DNA of 13,481 nucleotides from an uncultured Eubacterium sp. (GCA_910584595.1 CAJUBQ010000115.1:1-13481); one strand, 5' to 3'. Positions 6,586 through 13,481 are shown, numbered from the stretch's first letter. A program made the numbers and translations. The notes: generated by a model not told the origin, from the letters alone.

Positions 6586-6633
6586 GGATGAAGTGAATAA
6601 TAAGTCTATCGCTATTATAATAACACTTCATCC
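6586..6633 (+). promoter_or_regulatory. Inverted repeat with embedded TATAAT upstream of integrase
   Basis: Outer arms GGATGAAGTG (6586-6595) and CACTTCATCC (6624-6633) are perfect 10-bp inverted repeats; inner arms ATAATA (6597-6602) and TATTAT (6613-6618) extend the stem. The central part contains TATAAT at 6616-6621, a candidate integrase -10, though the matching -35 is poor. It could be a terminator-like hairpin, a recombinase or excisionase binding site, or an operator for int. Confidence 0.45.
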
Positions 6634-6671
6634 TTTCAAAATCAATATTTAAATGAAAGGAAAAAGGAATT

Positions 6672-7949
6672 ATGACAGGAGGAGTCCGCAAAAGAGGAGC
6701 CACATGGTCCTACTACTTTGACCTCGGAAAAGTAAATGGAAAAAGAAAGAAAAAAGAAAAAGGAGGATTCCGTACTAAAAAAGAAGCGGAAGCTGCGCTT
6801 GCAAAGGCAATCAGTGAATATAACAGCGCCGGCCAGGTATTTGAACCGTCAGAAATTACGGTATCCGACTATCTTGACCAATGGTATGACCTGTACTGCA
6901 AGCCAAACTTAAAATACAATACACAGGTTGGCTATCTGCGTATTATGGAAGGCCACCTCAAACCTAAATTCGGGCAGTACCGCTTAAAAGCCATCTCCTC
7001 CGCCACACTGCAGGAGTATGCGAACGAATTAAAACTGACCGGGATTTCCAAAAGCCATATGACCGGGATCCTTTCCGTACTCAGCGCCGCAATGGATTAC
7101 GCTGTCGAGCCGCTGCATTATCTGGCTGTGAATCCCATGCACTATGTGAAATTCCCCAAAATTGAGAAAAAGCCCCGCGAAAGGATTATTCTGACACTGG
7201 ATGAATGGCACAAAATTATTAGCCGTTTTCCTCCGCAATCACGCTACCACATTCCGCTGATGATCGGATTTTACACCGGACTGCGTATTTCCTAAGCCTT
7301 TGCTCTTACCTGGGATGACATAGACTTCCAGGCGCGTACGATCAGCGTAAACAAGCAGACTGTAAAGCGTAACTTTGGAGCTGACGTCCGAAAAGCGGTT
7401 GAAAAGAAAGGAAAAAAAGAAATGCGTTCCTCCTGGTATTTCACTAATGCCAAAACAGAAGCTTCCAAACGGACAGTGAAATTCGGTGAAACGCTCTTTC
7501 AGGCATTAAAACAGGAACATACAAGACAATTGGAAAATGAATTGAAGTATGCCGAATATTACACGATTCATGTGCTAAAAAAGGAAACAGACGAAAAAGG
7601 AAATGACATGTATAGAATTGTCCCTGTACAAAAATGCCTTGCAACCTCACTGCAGCGTGTAAAACTGATCTGCATTGCCGAAAACGGACAGTTCACTTCC
7701 ACAGACTCTTTTAAATACTGCTCGCGCATTATCCATAAAGAACTGCTGCTCGCCTTCGATTATCATTCTCTTCGGCACACACATGCTACCCTGCTGATTG
7801 AATCCGGCGCAGATATCAAAGATGTCCAAACACGCCTTGGACATACGAACATTCAGACTACACTGCAAACATATGTACACGACACAGAAGTCATGGCAGA
7901 ACGCTCCGTTGAAATATTTGAACAGCTAACTGCTGCAAAAACATCATAA
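6672..7949 (+). pseudogene. int: Tyrosine recombinase/phage integrase interrupted by one TAA
   Basis: Read through, this is a 425-codon integrase of normal length with all family parts: a basic N-terminal arm-binding domain (RKRGATWSYYFDLGKVNGKR), a SAM-like core-binding domain (about 65-165), and the catalytic domain. Catalytic residues are R205 (TGLRIS), K261 (NAKTEASKR), H365 and R368 (YHSLRHTH), H391 (RLGHTNIQTT) and Y401 (LQTYVHDTE). Codon 208 (7293-7295) is TAA where the family has Glu (TGLRIS-E), a single G-to-T change from GAA. The same frame stays open on both sides and is otherwise undamaged. As read, it gives a 207-residue fragment without the other catalytic residues; an ATG at 7422 could make a 175-residue C-terminal piece, but no good ribosome binding site supports it. 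The start at 6672 has AAAGGAAAAAGG upstream. The element is probably unable to excise on its own. Confidence 0.92.
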
Positions 7950-7957
7950 AACATCCC

Positions 7958-8004
7958 AAAATGGCTAAACCCGTAAAAAGTTCAACGAGTTCAGCCATTT
8001 TTTT
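7958..8004. terminator. Bidirectional terminator between int and rlmD
   Basis: AAAATGGCT (7958-7966) pairs with AGCCATTTT (7993-8001), extended by AAC/GTT after one mismatch and followed by more T. The A-rich left side and T-rich right side let it serve both the rightward integrase and the leftward rlmD. Confidence 0.75.
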
Positions 8005-8110
8005 ACAAAAGAAGTAATTTAAAAAATCACGGTGGCAAATCGGTGGCAAATCCATCTTTTCTTTATTGAATATTTATTAAAAATGCTTATTTTATACGGC
8101 TTAGCAAACA
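8005..8110. other. Probable right junction (attR) of the prophage remnant
   Basis: The integrase gene ends at 7949 and the next gene is rlmD, which runs leftward and stops at 8087. An integrase lying beside the 3' end of a conserved gene is the usual arrangement for a site-specific insertion, so the crossover core is most likely in or near the last codons of rlmD. No duplicate of this sequence was found elsewhere in the window, so the left site would lie outside it. The exact boundary is inferred. Confidence 0.4.
8031..8052 (+). repeat. 11-bp tandem direct repeat near the attachment site
   Basis: GGTGGCAAATC occurs twice back to back (8031-8041, 8042-8052). Short direct repeats between int and the crossover core are typical arm-type binding sites for the N-terminal domain of tyrosine integrases. 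That role is inferred from position. Confidence 0.65.
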
Positions 8111-9484
8111 TATTGTTTCCACATGATAAGTCCCCGGAAACAAATCCACACACCCTCCTCTCACAACACAATACCCACATTCCTGCATTACCTCTAAATC
8201 CCTCACCAAACTCGTAGGCTTACAAGATATATATACCATCCTGTCAACCCCATAATCTAATATTTTCTTAAGCGCCTTCGGATGCACACCTTCCCGTGGA
8301 GGATCCAGAATAATCATATCCGGCCTTTCGTTAATCGTTTCCAACACTTTCAGCACATCCCCCGCAATAAACTCGCAGTTGTCCAGTCCATTTAATTTTG
8401 CGTTTTCGCGAGCTGCCTGTACTGCTTCTTCCACAATCTCAACGCCAATTACTTTTTTTGCTGCAGGAGCCATCATCTGCGCAATTGTCCCTGTCCCTGA
8501 ATAAAGATCATAAATTACTCCAGCCTTTCCATCTTCCGGCGTTTTCAAATACTCCCGGACCGTTTTATATAATACTTCTGCGCCAAGTGAATTTGTCTGA
8601 AAAAAGGAAAAGGTAGAAATTTTAAATTTCAGTCCAAGTAATTCTTCGTAAAAATATTCCTGACCATATAATATTTCTGTACCCTCATTTTTTACCGCAT
8701 CTGCAACGCTGTCATTTTTTGTATGCAAAATGCCTACAATATTCCCTTTCAGCTGTAACTGAAGCAGCGTTTTTTGAAAGCCTTCCAAAAGCTCCGGCTC
8801 TGATTTTGTGCCGCAGCTCTGCGTTGTCGTAATGAGATCGATCAATATTTCTCCGGTCTTTGCTGCTTTACGCACTAACAGATGGCGCAAATAGCCAATA
8901 TGCGAATTCTTTTTAAAATAACTCACCTGTTCGTTGGAGAAGTACGCACATGTTGTTTTTAAAATCTGATTATAATCTTCATCTGTAATTACACAATGAT
9001 CTACCGTAACAATGTCATAAAAACTGCCTCGCCGATGCATTCCCAGAGCAAGCGGCCCGTCTTTGTATTCATCTCCAAAAGAAAATTCCATTTTGTTTCG
9101 ATATCCGAATGGAAGCGGACTCGGTTTGATTCCTTCAAACCATGTATGATCGGGAGCTTTTACGACAGCCAGCAGCATTTCTTTTACTTGTGACTCTTTC
9201 AGTCTTATCTGCTGCTCATAATTCAAATTTTGATACGTACACCCGCCGCAGCTTCCAAAATGCTCACAGGCAGTTTTCTCCATCTCCAAAGGGGACTTTT
9301 CCAATACTTCGAGCAAACGGCCTTCACATTTTCCATTTCTCTTCTTTTGAATGGAAAAACGTACTCTCTGTCCTGCTACACCGTTTTTAACAATGACCTT
9401 TTCCCCGTCTTCCGTTAAGACGATACACTTATTTGGAAACTCAACTTTTTGTATGATTCCTTCACCAATTTCACCCTTTTTCAT
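8087..9484 (-). CDS. rlmD: 23S rRNA (uracil-5-)-methyltransferase, RlmD/RlmCD type
   Basis: A 465-residue SAM-dependent enzyme that makes 5-methyluridine in 23S rRNA; Gram-positive RlmCD homologues modify U747 and U1939, so the exact target here is inferred. An N-terminal TRAM domain (residues 5-60) is followed by a 4Fe-4S motif C73-x5-C79-x2-C82 (CEHFGSCGGC) with C164 as the likely fourth ligand. The methyltransferase domain has the SAM loop DLYSGTGT (326-333), GVEIVEEAV, DPPREG (394-399), the catalytic Cys C421 in YISCKPTSL, and the general base E456 in HVETICLL. I prefer the start at 9484, with AAAGGA seven bases upstream and the TRAM domain directly after it, over an upstream in-frame ATG at 9547. 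The prophage remnant abuts its 3' end, and its C-terminus appears complete. Confidence 0.93.
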   Translation of the reverse strand: MKKGEIGEGIIQKVEFPNKCIVLTEDGEKVIVKNGVAGQRVRFSIQKKRNGKCEGRLLEVLEKSPLEMEKTACEHFGSCGGCTYQNLNYEQQIRLKESQVKEMLLAVVKAPDHTWFEGIKPSPLPFGYRNKMEFSFGDEYKDGPLALGMHRRGSFYDIVTVDHCVITDEDYNQILKTTCAYFSNEQVSYFKKNSHIGYLRHLLVRKAAKTGEILIDLITTTQSCGTKSEPELLEGFQKTLLQLQLKGNIVGILHTKNDSVADAVKNEGTEILYGQEYFYEELLGLKFKISTFSFFQTNSLGAEVLYKTVREYLKTPEDGKAGVIYDLYSGTGTIAQMMAPAAKKVIGVEIVEEAVQAARENAKLNGLDNCEFIAGDVLKVLETINERPDMIILDPPREGVHPKALKKILDYGVDRMVYISCKPTSLVRDLEVMQECGYCVVRGGCVDLFPGTYHVETICLLSRIK

Positions 9485-9593
9485 CTCTTTATCCTTTCCA
9501 TATTTTATATTCCAAACATCGTTAGATTTACCTTTCCTAAAAACCAAAGCCCTTTATCATGTACATGATGAAACCAGATCCGATTAATACTAA

Positions 9594-9748
9594 GGAACTG
9601 TAAATAAATAACTTTTATATAGTGCGCAGGATTTTTCTTTGAGAGCGCTGTTCAAAAATCAGGCGCATAGCGGGCTTTGTAACTGATTTTTGAGTACGCT
9701 ATCGGAGAAAAAGACAAGCAATATTAAAAGTTATTTCTGAACAGTTCC
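9594..9748. mobile_element. MITE-like palindromic element, about 155 bp
   Basis: Imperfect terminal inverted repeats of about 28 bp: the left begins GGAACTGT and the right ends ACAGTTCC, with AAATAACTTTT mirrored as AAAGTTATTT inside. A second mirrored pair lies inward (TTTTTCTTTGAGAGCG and the complement of CGCTATCGGAGAAAAA; TCAAAAATCAG and CTGATTTTTGA), so most of the element can fold into one long hairpin. TAA flanks both ends (9591-9593 and 9749-9751), consistent with a 3-bp target duplication. There is no coding capacity, so it would depend on a transposase elsewhere. It lies in the leader side of rlmD. Confidence 0.7.
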
Positions 9749-9789
9749 TAAGGAGTAATTTTTAAAGCTTTATGAATTCAACCAACAAA

Positions 9790-9829
9790 AAACCGGCCGG
9801 AAATCTCTTTCCGTCCGGTTTTGCGTTTT
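9790..9829. terminator. Bidirectional Rho-independent terminator
   Basis: A 13-position stem with one mismatch (AACCGGCCGGAAA at 9791-9803 against TTTCCGTCCGGTT at 9808-9820), a 4-base loop, A-rich on the left and T-rich on the right. In the leftward direction it would insulate rlmD from the genes at 10227-13045. Confidence 0.8.
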
Positions 9830-9915
9830 CTTATGAATAATCTGTCGTTATTCTTTGATTACTCTCTGATGTTTTTACTTTATTCTTCTGTTTTTATCAG
9901 TTTTGATTCCTTTTA

Positions 9916-10204
9916 GATCTGATTTTGATTTTCATCTGATTTCGATTTTCATCTGATTTTGATCTGGTTGTCATCCGATTTTGATCCGGTTTGGATCTTC
10001 CTCTGATCTAATTGTGATCTGATTATAATCTGATCTCGATCTGGTTTTGATCTAATTATGATCTAATCCTGATCTGGTTTTGATCTGTATTTGATCTTAT
10101 TTTGATCTTTTTCTGATCCATTTACGATCTTCCTCTGATCTTTTACATCATTTTTTATTTGCCGATCAGTTTGTGATCTTTATTTGTGATCTTTATTCGT
10201 GATC
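9916..10204. repeat. Helically phased 11-bp GATC repeat array
   Basis: Degenerate units of consensus GATCTGATTTT. The GATC position recurs every 11 bases without slip from 9950 to 10137 (18 consecutive positions); 15 are exactly GATC and three differ in one base (CATC at 9950 and 9972, AATC at 10027). Irregular units flank it: 9916 and 9933 (17-base steps), then 10164, 10175, 10188 and 10201 (27-, 11-, 13- and 13-base steps). About 21 GATC sites fall in 290 bases. The stretch has no long open frame and lies between the acidic membrane-protein gene and rlmD. I know no named family for it; candidates are a protein-binding array or an expanded minisatellite. Confidence 0.9.
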
Positions 10205-10226
10205 TTTCAATGATGATAGATGATAA

Positions 10227-10562
10227 TTATTCTTCTGTCATCTCATCGGTAATGGTATCATCTGATGCTTTTTCTTCGGATGCTTCTGATGCAGATTCTT
10301 CTTCTTTTTCGTCTTCATCTTCAAAGAAATCATCGTCAAAATCGTCATCGAAATCGTCTTCAAAATCTTCCAGATAATCCGGGGCAAAGAAACGATACAA
10401 ACCATAAATTGCTGCTGCCGCTACGACAATGATGCCAAGCCCTGCAAAAATCCATACCGCTTTGCTTTTTTTCTTTTCTGTTTCGTCTTCCTTTCTTAGA
10501 AGATCCCCAACCTTTGCCACATTTTCAGACAGTAATCCATGTAATTCATCCAAGCGATTCAT
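10227..10562 (-). CDS. Small single-pass membrane protein with strongly acidic tail
   Basis: A 111-residue protein. Residues 1-35 are a charged, helical N-terminus (MNRLDELHGLLSENVAKVGD, then KEDETEKKKSK), residues 36-58 a single membrane segment (AVWIFAGLGIIVVAAAAIYG), and 62-111 an extremely acidic tail (EDFEDDFDDDFDDDFFEDED, then KEEESASEASEEK). The Lys cluster just before the membrane segment suggests the N-terminus stays inside, which would put the acidic tail outside; this is inference. AAGGAG lies about nine bases before the ATG. I believe similar small proteins occur in Lachnospiraceae genomes but know no function. It lies downstream of pcrA in the same direction but has its own -10, so it is probably a separate unit. 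Confidence 0.75.
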   Translation of the reverse strand: MNRLDELHGLLSENVAKVGDLLRKEDETEKKKSKAVWIFAGLGIIVVAAAAIYGLYRFFAPDYLEDFEDDFDDDFDDDFFEDEDEKEEESASEASEEKASDDTITDEMTEE

Positions 10563-10628
10563 ACTACTTCTTCTCCTTTCCGCTCTATTTGAAAGTACGG
10601 TTTACCCGCGCTTCACTTAATCTATATC

Positions 10629-10634
10629 ATTATA
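10629..10634 (-). promoter_or_regulatory. Candidate -10 of the acidic membrane-protein gene
   Basis: Perfect TATAAT on the minus strand at 10634-10629, followed by an A/T-rich stretch and the gene start about 65 bases later. The -35 at the right distance is weak (CTCGCT), so an activator or only basal use is possible. Confidence 0.45.
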
Positions 10635-10722
10635 ACATATCTTTCCCAGATAGCGAGAAAAAATTTACATTTTATTGTTTTTTTATAAATAATGGATATT
10701 ATATTTTGTATACGGTACTTAT

Positions 10723-10740
10723 AGTAATCATTTGATTACT
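10723..10740. repeat. Short perfect palindrome after pcrA
   Basis: AGTAATCA, a 2-base centre, and TGATTACT, four bases past the pcrA stop codon. It has no T tract on the minus strand, so it is a poor terminator; it could be a regulator binding site or a weak 3'-end hairpin. Confidence 0.5.
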
Positions 10741-10744
10741 GTTT

Positions 10745-13045
10745 CTACACTTTTTTTAACTTAGCGAACGCTGCAAACATTTTTTTAATTCCTGCCTGAT
10801 GAAACTGTACGGTCACCTCATAATCACGCCCGCCGGAAACAATCTTAACAACCATACCTTCTCCAAATTTCTGATGATATACAAGATCACCCACATCATA
10901 ACCCAATGCATTTCGAATCCGGCCGTCGTTTGGAGCGCCGTTTAGATCTGCAGACGCTTGTTTATCTGCTGATAACGGCTTATCAAACATGGTATCTGTC
11001 TGTGCATTCGACTGCAGCGCCATTGGCTTTGCATGAAACAATTCCGCTGCCTGTTGATATGCCGATGTTTTTTGCTGCGATTGGAACAGCCGGCTGTTTG
11101 ACTGGGTCCGCTGTCTGTCATCCGGCTGTTCCATCACTTGTGCGGGTATTTCTCGGACAAATCTTGAAACTCTGTTATACTGGAGCTGCCCGCGTACCAT
11201 TCGCTGTCTTGCGCTTGTCACAGTCAGGTTTTTCATGGCTCTTGTAATGCCTACATAAGCCAGACGGCGTTCCTCTTCAATCTCTTCCATTGCATCATCG
11301 CTTGTAATTGACATATAACTTGGAAACAGTCCATCTTCCATTCCTGTCAGATAAACTTGCGGAAATTCCAGCCCTTTGGCGCTATGTAACGTCATCAGTA
11401 CTACACGGTCACTATCAGAGTCCAAATCGTCAATATCCGCTACCAGTGCAACTTCTTCCAAAAATCCTGACAATGTAGGTTCTTTTTCGTTTTGCTCATA
11501 AGTGAGCGCTTTTCCCTGAAGTTCTTCAATATTTTCAATTCTTGCACGAGCTTCATCTGTATCTTCTGCTTCCAGTTCTGTCACATAGCCTGTGGCATCG
11601 ATAATTTCCTGCAAAAGTTCGGATACAGAGATGAATTCTGCTTTGGAACGCATTGTCTGTATAAACGTCACAAACGGTTCAATCTTAACGGATGCCCTGC
11701 CAAGGGCAGAAATCTCTGATGCAGCGCGTAATGCCTGATAAAAACTGATTTCATGTTCATTTGCATAAGTCTGTACTTTCGCTAATGTAGCTGCTCCAAT
11801 CCCTCTCTTTGGCACATTAATAATTCTGCGAACTGCCAGGTCATCTCTTGCATTGTCAATCGTCTTTAAATAAGACAGCAGATCTTTAATTTCCTTTCGC
11901 GCATAGAAATTCACACCGCCAACCATTTTATAAGGAATATTTGCCATAATAAAATGTTCTTCAAACAGACGGGATTGTGCATTGGTGCGATACAAAACCG
12001 CACAGTCCTGATAGTGCAGGCTGCCCTCACGCATATGTCCGCGAATATCTGATGCAATAAACTCTGCTTCATCCTCACCTGTCTCAAACTGACGAAACAA
12101 TACTTTATCTCCTGCATCATTCTGCGTCCAGAGCGCTTTTTCTTTCCGCCCGTAATTATTGGCAATGACTCCGTTTGCTGCATCCAGTATATTTTTTGTA
12201 GATCGATAATTCTGTTCCAGTTTAATTATGGTTGCATTTGGGAAATACTGCTCAAAATTTAAAATATTTCCAATATTGGCGCCGCGAAATTTATAGATCG
12301 ATTGATCGTCATCTCCAACTACACATAAATTTTCATATTTAGATGCAAGCAGACGGACAAAATTAAACTGTGCCGTATTCGTATCCTGATATTCATCTAC
12401 CATAATATAACGTAACCGGTCCTGATAATAATCAAGCGCTTCCTGATCCATTTGAAATAATTCCACTGTCTTCATAATCAAATCGTCAAAATCCAGCGCA
12501 TTATTTTTATGAAGCATCTGCTGATATTCCGTATATACTTGTGCAGTCAAAGTTTTTTCATAATTTCCGTCTAAATGAGTCCGATATTCTGCTGGAGAGA
12601 TCAGTTCATCTTTTGCATGAGAGATTCTGTTCAAAAAAAACTTCTCCTTGTACAGCTTTGTATCAATCATCAGACGCTTGCAAATATCTTTCATCAGCTG
12701 CTTTTGATCGTCTGTATCATAAATCGTAAAGTTCGTATCATAGCCGATGCGATTGATAAAACGTCTTAAAATCCGCACACATGCGGAATGGAAGGTGGAT
12801 ACCCAGATGCTCTCCGAACCATATCCTACAATATCATCGATACGCTCCCGCATCTCGCCTGCCGCTTTATTCGTAAAAGTAATCGCCATAATATGATATG
12901 GATTTACACCTTTTTCTTCTATTAAATAGGCTGCCCGATGCGTCAGCACTCTTGTTTTTCCGGAACCGGCGCCCGCCAGAATCAATACCGGTCCTTCTGT
13001 TTGACAGATCGCCCGCACCTGCATATCATTCATATTTTCATACAT
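10745..13045 (-). CDS. pcrA: ATP-dependent DNA helicase PcrA (UvrD family)
   Basis: A 766-residue superfamily 1A helicase of normal PcrA length that unwinds DNA 3' to 5' in nucleotide excision repair, plasmid rolling-circle replication and removal of recombination intermediates. Motifs in order: Q-motif region near residue 9; Walker A AGAGSGKT (24-31); Ia AITFTNKAA; II VDEYQDTN (216-223); III GDDDQSIYKFRGA (244-256); IV QNYRS (278-282); V LMTLHSAKGLEF (550-561); VI EERRLAYVGITRA (591-603). The C-terminal 50 residues (VGDLVYHQKFGEGMVVKI) form the Tudor-like domain that in Bacillus PcrA contacts RNA polymerase. AAGGAA lies eight bases before the ATG. Residues 635-710 are a low-complexity Gln/Ser/Ala linker. 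Nothing appears damaged. Confidence 0.97.
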   Translation of the reverse strand: MYENMNDMQVRAICQTEGPVLILAGAGSGKTRVLTHRAAYLIEEKGVNPYHIMAITFTNKAAGEMRERIDDIVGYGSESIWVSTFHSACVRILRRFINRIGYDTNFTIYDTDDQKQLMKDICKRLMIDTKLYKEKFFLNRISHAKDELISPAEYRTHLDGNYEKTLTAQVYTEYQQMLHKNNALDFDDLIMKTVELFQMDQEALDYYQDRLRYIMVDEYQDTNTAQFNFVRLLASKYENLCVVGDDDQSIYKFRGANIGNILNFEQYFPNATIIKLEQNYRSTKNILDAANGVIANNYGRKEKALWTQNDAGDKVLFRQFETGEDEAEFIASDIRGHMREGSLHYQDCAVLYRTNAQSRLFEEHFIMANIPYKMVGGVNFYARKEIKDLLSYLKTIDNARDDLAVRRIINVPKRGIGAATLAKVQTYANEHEISFYQALRAASEISALGRASVKIEPFVTFIQTMRSKAEFISVSELLQEIIDATGYVTELEAEDTDEARARIENIEELQGKALTYEQNEKEPTLSGFLEEVALVADIDDLDSDSDRVVLMTLHSAKGLEFPQVYLTGMEDGLFPSYMSITSDDAMEEIEEERRLAYVGITRAMKNLTVTSARQRMVRGQLQYNRVSRFVREIPAQVMEQPDDRQRTQSNSRLFQSQQKTSAYQQAAELFHAKPMALQSNAQTDTMFDKPLSADKQASADLNGAPNDGRIRNALGYDVGDLVYHQKFGEGMVVKIVSGGRDYEVTVQFHQAGIKKMFAAFAKLKKV

Positions 13046-13182
13046 GAATCAAATTCCTTCCGTCTTTCTTTTTCTAATTTCGTATTTTACAATCCTATCT
13101 GCATGTTTGATTCTTTCTATCTGATCCTATTTGGCAACAGCTCCATGGGTTATCTGAACGGATGCTCTTTTTGATCTATTTT

Positions 13183-13211
13183 ATCTTAACTTAGCTTGGA
13201 CAATTCGTCAA
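13183..13211 (-). promoter_or_regulatory. Promoter of pcrA
   Basis: On the minus strand, TTGACG at 13211-13206, a 17-base spacer, and TAAGAT at 13188-13183. This would give a leader of about 130 bases before pcrA. The leader shows no clear terminator or LexA-type box. Confidence 0.6.
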
Positions 13212-13481
13212 CTGTTTATATTTATTTAAGTATCCAGAACGTTACTGTTCCATCTCCATCTAAACACTTGCTGTTTTGCCGGGGCAAATACAGAATCGTT
13301 GCCGGAAATCCGTCATTTTGCCACAGGCAAACTTCTAATCTGCCGGATTTCGTTACTGTGAGCGCCGTAGGTATAGACAGTCATTCCAGAACAGTTACTA
13401 CTCACGGGGGTGGACAAGTAACAAAACAACAGTTTAGACAAAGTGTTGCTTTTTCTGGATTACCGAACGCCGGATGGTGGA
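13196..13481 (+). other. Unassigned open frame running off the window
   Basis: A plus-strand frame is open from just after a TAA (around 13187-13189) to the window end, about 95 codons, with TTG at 13196 the first possible start. It includes VTVPSPSKHLLFCRGKYRI, VAGNPSFCHRQTSNLPDFV and TVSAVGIDSHSRTVTTHGGG. There is no convincing ribosome binding site, and it overlaps the pcrA promoter and a repeat region. I suspect a dispersed repeat that happens to be open rather than a gene. Confidence 0.35.
13234..13398. repeat. Hairpin-rich intergenic repeat region upstream of pcrA
   Basis: GTTACTGTTC (13241-13250) is mirrored by GAACAGTTAC (13389-13398) with one mismatch, bounding about 158 bases. Inside are two hairpins with the same arms, TTTGCC-GG-GGCAAA (near 13275-13288) and TTTGCC-ACA-GGCAAA (near 13317-13331), and a longer pair GAAATCCG (13305-13312) with CGGATTTC (13344-13351) that encloses the second hairpin. 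The outer arm shares AACTGTTC with the MITE-like element at 9594-9748. This looks like an interspersed palindromic repeat; copy number cannot be judged from one window. Confidence 0.55.

Noticed and set aside
7293..7295. Programmed readthrough or stop-codon reassignment in the integrase
   Set aside because: TAA is used as an ordinary stop by other genes here (for example the repressor, lipoprotein and rlmD genes), and no readthrough signal is evident; a point mutation from GAA is simpler.
7422..7949. Separate functional C-terminal recombinase gene
   Set aside because: It is the continuation of the interrupted integrase in the same frame, lacks the first catalytic Arg and has no convincing start signal.
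9916..10204. CRISPR-like array
   Set aside because: Units are only 11 bases with no distinct spacers and degenerate repeats; no cas genes are nearby.
10186..10377. Serine-rich plus-strand frame
   Set aside because: It is the complement of the acidic Asp/Glu codons of the minus-strand membrane-protein gene, with no ribosome binding site.
11911..12183. 90-codon minus-strand frame inside pcrA
   Set aside because: It lies in another frame within the intact helicase gene and has no features of its own.
13400..13481. C-terminus of a leftward Cys-containing protein at the right edge
   Set aside because: A minus-strand frame reads KATLCLNCCFVTCPPP before a stop, but it is under 30 codons and lies opposite the longer open frame; not enough to call.

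Overview
The window looks like a low- to mid-GC Bacillota chromosome, most likely a gut Clostridia of the Lachnospiraceae type. This rests on gene content (a UvrD/PcrA helicase with the Gram-positive C-terminal domain, an RlmD/RlmCD-type 23S rRNA methyltransferase, AGGAGG-type ribosome binding sites, clostridial phage families YopX, DUF739 and DUF6273) and is an inference, not a database match. No rRNA, tRNA or CRISPR array was seen.

Positions 1-8050 are phage-derived and partly decayed. At the left edge, three leftward genes (two tandem YopX-family proteins and a DUF6273 protein lacking a convincing start) face away from a rightward HTH regulator at 1494. A secreted peptidoglycan-binding/Cys-His protein with its own promoter and terminator follows (2086-2764). 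Positions 3052-3545 hold two leftward pseudogenes broken by frameshifts and stops. Then comes a classic divergent lysogeny switch: a leftward Cro-like DUF739 gene and a rightward CI/LexA-type S24 repressor, with consensus-like promoters and AAGTTNAA operator half-sites between them. Rightward from the repressor are a lipoprotein with its own promoter, a PIN-domain toxin-antitoxin pair, and a tyrosine recombinase whose reading frame is cut by one TAA two codons after its first catalytic arginine.

The element ends around 8000-8090, against the 3' end of the leftward rlmD gene; this junction holds a bidirectional terminator and an 11-bp tandem duplication. The matching left attachment site is not visible, so the element probably continues beyond position 1. 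The broken integrase and decayed early genes suggest a grounded prophage remnant that keeps its immunity gene, lipoprotein and toxin-antitoxin pair.

Positions 8087-13481 look like core chromosome, all genes leftward: pcrA, a small membrane protein with a highly acidic tail, then rlmD. The space between the last two holds a ~155-bp palindromic MITE-like element, a strong terminator, and an array of GATC-containing 11-bp units in strict register for about 200 bp. Upstream of pcrA is a promoter and a hairpin-rich repeat region carrying an unexplained rightward open frame that leaves the window.
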